From JACVRX01 sp035697245 (GTDB taxonomy: Bacteria > Actinomycetota > Actinomycetes > Jiangellales > Jiangellaceae), in assembly GCA_035697245.1 (NCBI GenBank), contig DASSDH010000041.1:1-26152 (forward strand): a stretch of DNA of 26,152 bases, given 5' to 3'. The position numbers and the translations under genes were made by a program. Below, piece by piece: positions 23,404 to 26,152 of the stretch. Every line of letters starts with the position of its first letter. Position 1 is the first letter of the stretch. Below the pieces are notes generated by a model, which saw only the letters and a list, made by a program, of their open reading frames with translations, ran no database searches and had not been told where the DNA came from.

Positions 23404-24355
23404 CCTGGAGCTCCGTCCAGAGATCGCCCGTTCTGTCGCCTGTGTCAGGAGCCGGTATGGCTGCGATCATCGACAGGGGGCGACGGCGGATGCGATCTTC
23501 GCGGTGATCGAGCCGGTGCCGGGGGGCCGACACTGAAGTCGGTGGCGTCCGGGCGCCCGTTCTCGCCCCGCTGACTGTTCTAGTGACCGATGATGTCTGG
23601 TCCACACCAGGGACCGACGCCGCCCTCCGCTGGCCGACGATCGATCTCCGTGTGGCAAGGACTTGCAAGCCGTCGAACTGGTGGTTGATCCACATGTCCA
23701 CGGGTCCACGCACACGGAGGCTGGCGAGGAGACGCTGTGCTCCTGGCTTCGAAAGCACATAGCCGGAGAGTTGCCACAAGCCGGCGCGGGGCACGAAGAC
23801 ATGCTGCATCGTGCCCTGGTCGAGGCACGCGTCGCGTACCTGCTTGCAGGACACGTACAAGAGGTCGAACGGCGAGCCGGGTTGTGCGTACGGGGCCGAG
23901 CTGCCGGCCGGCTCGAGCTTGATCGGCGTCGACGCGACCACCTCAGCCCACGCGGCGGACATGTCACGGCCGAAACTCCGCGCGAAGAACCCGTCGTCCT
24001 CCAGCACCAGGGTGTGGTCGGCGTCTCCCTCGGCGACGCGCTGCCACACCCCAATGTGCGACAGAGCAACCGCCACCTCTTGACGCGACATCGTCACTGT
24101 TCGCGCTAGGGTCTCGGCATCCGTGCCGATCTTCGTATCCGGTTGCACGAAGAGTTGCTCGGCGAGCGTGTACGTCGGGTCGATCAGGTCCGGGTTCGCT
24201 GGAAGGTCGAGGTACCGTGCGTCCACCGCCGAGTACCGGCGAGTCACGTCGGACAGAGGACGACCGTTCGCACCCTTCATCCTCCTGAGCTCGGCCTGGA
24301 TCCCACGCCAGCGGTCAGCCTTGCGGTCCAAGTTGATCACGTAGATTCGTTCCAC
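23351..24355 (-). CDS. GT25-family glycosyltransferase, C-terminus probably altered
   Basis: The protein starts VERIYVINLDRKADRW, the family's first motif. MSRQEVAVALSHIGVWQ (about 89-105), LEDD metal-binding residues (118-121) and PVDMWINHQFDGL near residue 240 follow. I chose the GTG at 24355, with gagg upstream; a TTG at 24478 is in frame but the added part has no similarity. After about residue 257 the codons become unusual (AGA, ATA) and the frame overlaps the convergent amidohydrolase by 53 bp, so the true end may be a shorter frameshifted one near 23580. It probably adds a sugar to a surface polysaccharide and pairs with the GT32 gene upstream. Confidence 0.75.
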   Translation of the reverse strand: MERIYVINLDRKADRWRGIQAELRRMKGANGRPLSDVTRRYSAVDARYLDLPANPDLIDPTYTLAEQLFVQPDTKIGTDAETLARTVTMSRQEVAVALSHIGVWQRVAEGDADHTLVLEDDGFFARSFGRDMSAAWAEVVASTPIKLEPAGSSAPYAQPGSPFDLLYVSCKQVRDACLDQGTMQHVFVPRAGLWQLSGYVLSKPGAQRLLASLRVRGPVDMWINHQFDGLQVLATRRSIVGQRRAASVPGVDQTSSVTRTVSGARTGARTPPTSVSAPRHRLDHREDRIRRRPLSMIAAIPAPDTGDRTGDLWTELQVRRFRTTARSCRAGRVP

Positions 24356-24515
24356 GTGCGGTCCTCGTCCAGGAGCACTGTTGAACGCCGTCGTCGTCCT
24401 GCCTCCGAGCTGTCGCGTGGCGACCGCCCATCGGTGACGGACGTCCTCAAAGAGATCGCGCGGCTCAGTGAGATTCAACGCGTGACCCTGGTATGGCCCG
24501 CCCCGGCCGAGACGA

Positions 24516-25520
24516 TCACCGGTTCGGGTTCCACAAGCGCCTGTTCCTTTCGTCGTTGCGGTACTCCAGCGGCCAGCGACTCACCGAGACCTCGTCCCAG
24601 TTCTCCATAAAGGAGACTTGCGCTCGGTCCCCGGTGGCTGCGAGTTCGAGCGCATGCGCTACGAGAGCCGCGGTCAGATTGCCGGGTCCGGTCGTGGACT
24701 GGTGGACGCCCAGACTGCGACCCACGCCAGCAGCCTCCCGCTCAAGCAATCGGGTGGCCCTTCCCAAGGCGGATTGGATGACCGGGTGCCCAGCCGGAGC
24801 GACAAGCGGATTATTGTTCACGTAGTGGGTCCAGATGCGCGCGTCACGAGCATCCGCAGCGTGGTCGGGCAGCTCCCGCCGACTCCCGACGCGCGCCGCC
24901 TCCAGGAACACTTCAGCGGCCACCATCTCGTCCGTAGCGATGTTGTAGCAGAGCGGCTGCAACTTCAGTCTGGCGCCAGCCAACAGTTCCGGACCCAGAC
25001 CGCCGAGGTACACCTCGTCCGCGTCGACGTACAGCCCGCCGTGCCGCAGGAGGAAGCAGAGCCTGAAGTAGTCGCAGCGCATGGCGGGGTGACGACAAGC
25101 GTCGAAGACCGCCGCGTGGTCCGACGACAGCTCATCGCGGATGAACTGCCGGGCGGTGTCGTCGTCGAACATCACCCTCGACAACCGCGGCACGTCATCG
25201 ACGAGCCGATCCCACGAGGCGATGCACTCCGCGACATCACGTGGCATGTCGGCACCTGTGTCCCAGAACTGCACCAGGACTGCCGGGGCATCAGCCCCAT
25301 CTCCGCTGAAACCAGGCGGTCGCGGTGTGGCGCCACCGAGTAAGCGCACGACCGCGACGGAGCGATGCGCATCGTCGTCTGCGACCGCTTCGGCGGCTGC
25401 CCAGTTCGTCGGCCGACCCGTCGGGTCGCTCGTAGCACCCAGGCATGAGTCCAGCTCGAGCGGAGGCGGCTGCAACAGTCGCAGTGGTCCCCGACCTGTG
25501 TTGCCTAGTCCGTCACTCAC
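24516..25520 (-). CDS. GT32-type glycosyltransferase with DXD motif
   Basis: This 334-residue protein has the sugar-binding DXD region MRCDYFRLCFLLRHGG (147-162), then LYVDADE with D166-A-D168, followed by HYVNNNPLVAPAGHPVIQSAL in the C-terminal half. It is a retaining transferase of the Gly_transf_sug group, typical of capsule or cell-surface glycan loci. The GTG at 25520 follows ggggaggtgag at about 10-nt spacing. The first 75 residues show no domain and are acidic and Gly/Pro-rich. It forms a probable two-gene unit with the GT25 gene. Confidence 0.85.
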   Translation of the reverse strand: MSDGLGNTGRGPLRLLQPPPLELDSCLGATSDPTGRPTNWAAAEAVADDDAHRSVAVVRLLGGATPRPPGFSGDGADAPAVLVQFWDTGADMPRDVAECIASWDRLVDDVPRLSRVMFDDDTARQFIRDELSSDHAAVFDACRHPAMRCDYFRLCFLLRHGGLYVDADEVYLGGLGPELLAGARLKLQPLCYNIATDEMVAAEVFLEAARVGSRRELPDHAADARDARIWTHYVNNNPLVAPAGHPVIQSALGRATRLLEREAAGVGRSLGVHQSTTGPGNLTAALVAHALELAATGDRAQVSFMENWDEVSVSRWPLEYRNDERNRRLWNPNR

Positions 25521-25909
25521 GTGTAACTCACCTCCCCGGCACTCTTCGCGACGGTCTGGCCGTCGAACGAAGCCAGCGTAGGGACGGAAGTGTTTTCATC
25601 GCCTCAGGACGCGCGGGTGGCCGGAAGCCACGTACACGGCACCGCCGAGGCACGGGCCCACGGCGACGCGGCGCTGACCGACTTGCCGCAGGCCGACACC
25701 ACCGTGAAGGATCTGCCGCCATCCGGGTGACCCAACTCGTGCGTCATTCCGCCGCGAATGGCCCGTTGCCTCTGAACGTTCGTTGAATCACGAGCCGGTC
25801 ACGTGAGGAGGGTCGTGGTCAGCGCGCCGGTGACCGCTCTGGATGATGGCGCGCACCGGTAGCGACCACCGGCCGGTGGCGGCGAATCTGGACGATCAGT
25901 TCCAGCCCC
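25521..25909. other. Intergenic stretch without a recognisable gene
   Basis: About 390 bp between the GT32 start and the partial flavin-fold gene. Short reading frames occur but none has a good start site, family signature or consistent codon pattern. A 17-base sequence, gtgcgtcattccgccgc (25739-25755), is identical to one at 1165-1181. Confidence 0.5.
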
Positions 25910-26152
25910 ATGAGCCAGACTGGCGCCATGGCTGATCTCGCAGAGCTGGCGCGCACGACGCTCAGCCGCAATAGGTTCATGGTGCTCGGGACCGTCGACC
26001 CGTCCGGTCGGCCGCGGGTGTCGCCGGTGTGGTTCTCGCTGGTCGACCACCGGGTCGCCTACTGGCTCTCGTCGCCCGACGCACGCCACTCGCGGAACAT
26101 CGAGCAACGACCGGAGGTGAGCATGGTGGTCTTTGACTCGAGTGCCGACCCG
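25910..26152 (+). CDS. Pyridoxamine 5'-phosphate oxidase-fold protein, 3' end outside the window
   Basis: The N-terminal part begins MADLAELARTTLSRNRFMVLGTVD, then PSGRPRVSPVWFSL, YWLSSPDARHSRNIEQRPEVSMVVFDS. This is the split-barrel FMN or F420 fold of the PNPOx-like family, common in actinomycetes. The start may be the ATG at 25910 or, more likely by similarity, the in-frame ATG at 25928; neither has a strong ribosome binding site. The sequence is cut by the window edge, so cofactor choice cannot be judged. Confidence 0.85.
   Translation, partial: MSQTGAMADLAELARTTLSRNRFMVLGTVDPSGRPRVSPVWFSLVDHRVAYWLSSPDARHSRNIEQRPEVSMVVFDSSADP

Noticed and set aside
23440..23680. Possible transposase fragment between the amidohydrolase and GT25 genes
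   Set aside because: A few residues (AAIIDRGRRR, VIEPVPGG) vaguely recall IS5-type starts, but no motif, inverted repeat or continuous frame supports it.
1..26152. CRISPR array, tRNA or rRNA genes
   Set aside because: No regularly spaced repeats, no cloverleaf-like segment with a T-loop motif and no conserved rRNA stretch were seen on reading both strands.

Overview
The window is high-GC DNA from an actinomycete. The evidence is GTG starts, 4-nt GTGA/ATGA gene overlaps, a 13E12/DUF222 HNH gene and an ISL3 element. A Pseudonocardiales-like or Frankia-like host is a guess. It holds a large metabolic cluster of unusual composition, flanked by ordinary accessory genes and interrupted by mobile DNA.

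Layout. 1-1875: a broken HxlR-type regulator, a dihydrofolate-reductase-like reductase, and an XRE-cupin regulator behind a perfect 16-bp-arm terminator. 1992-5721 (minus strand): carbamate kinase, FdrA and an MSMEG_0565-type glycosyltransferase, joined by ATGA/GTGA overlaps. 5852-7980 (plus): a small unknown protein, an MSMEG_0568-type radical SAM protein and an MSMEG_0567/Sll0786-type N-acetyltransferase. 8006-9004 (minus): a Sll0787-type AIR-synthase-like protein. 9100-16419 (plus): a tightly overlapping seven-gene operon of ComA-like phosphosulfolactate synthase, an unrecognised Cys-containing protein, an adenylosuccinate-lyase-like protein, a D-cysteine-desulfhydrase-like PLP enzyme, an argininosuccinate-lyase-like protein, a DUF1116 protein and an OsmC protein. 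16420-19985: a frameshifted 13E12 HNH gene, a full ISL3 element with an 8-bp target duplication, and an IS30 remnant. 20252-23403 (plus): a CoA-disulfide-reductase-like flavoprotein, a small basic protein, an MSMEG_0572/Sll0783-type protein and an amidohydrolase. 23351-25520 (minus): GT25 and GT32 glycosyltransferases. 25910-end: a partial pyridoxamine-oxidase-fold protein.

How it may work together. Three modules that are normally known apart sit interleaved here. (1) Five families of the 'nitrogen starvation' Nit1C-type cluster (GT, radical SAM, GNAT, AIR-synthase-like, MSMEG_0572) occur without any nitrilase in the window. (2) A gene set matches the known bacterial coenzyme M pathway: sulfite addition to PEP by a ComA homologue, then two aspartase/fumarase-superfamily members and a PLP enzyme. 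(3) FdrA, DUF1116 and carbamate kinase are the parts of oxamate-type transcarbamoylase systems, which yield carbamoyl phosphate and then ATP, CO2 and NH3. A coherent inference is a nitrogen-scavenging pathway that uses a thiol-sulfonate cofactor (CoM or a relative) as carrier. The amidohydrolase would stand where the nitrilase usually is, and the flavoprotein and OsmC would handle thiol/disulfide chemistry. The family assignments are sequence-based; the joint pathway is a hypothesis.
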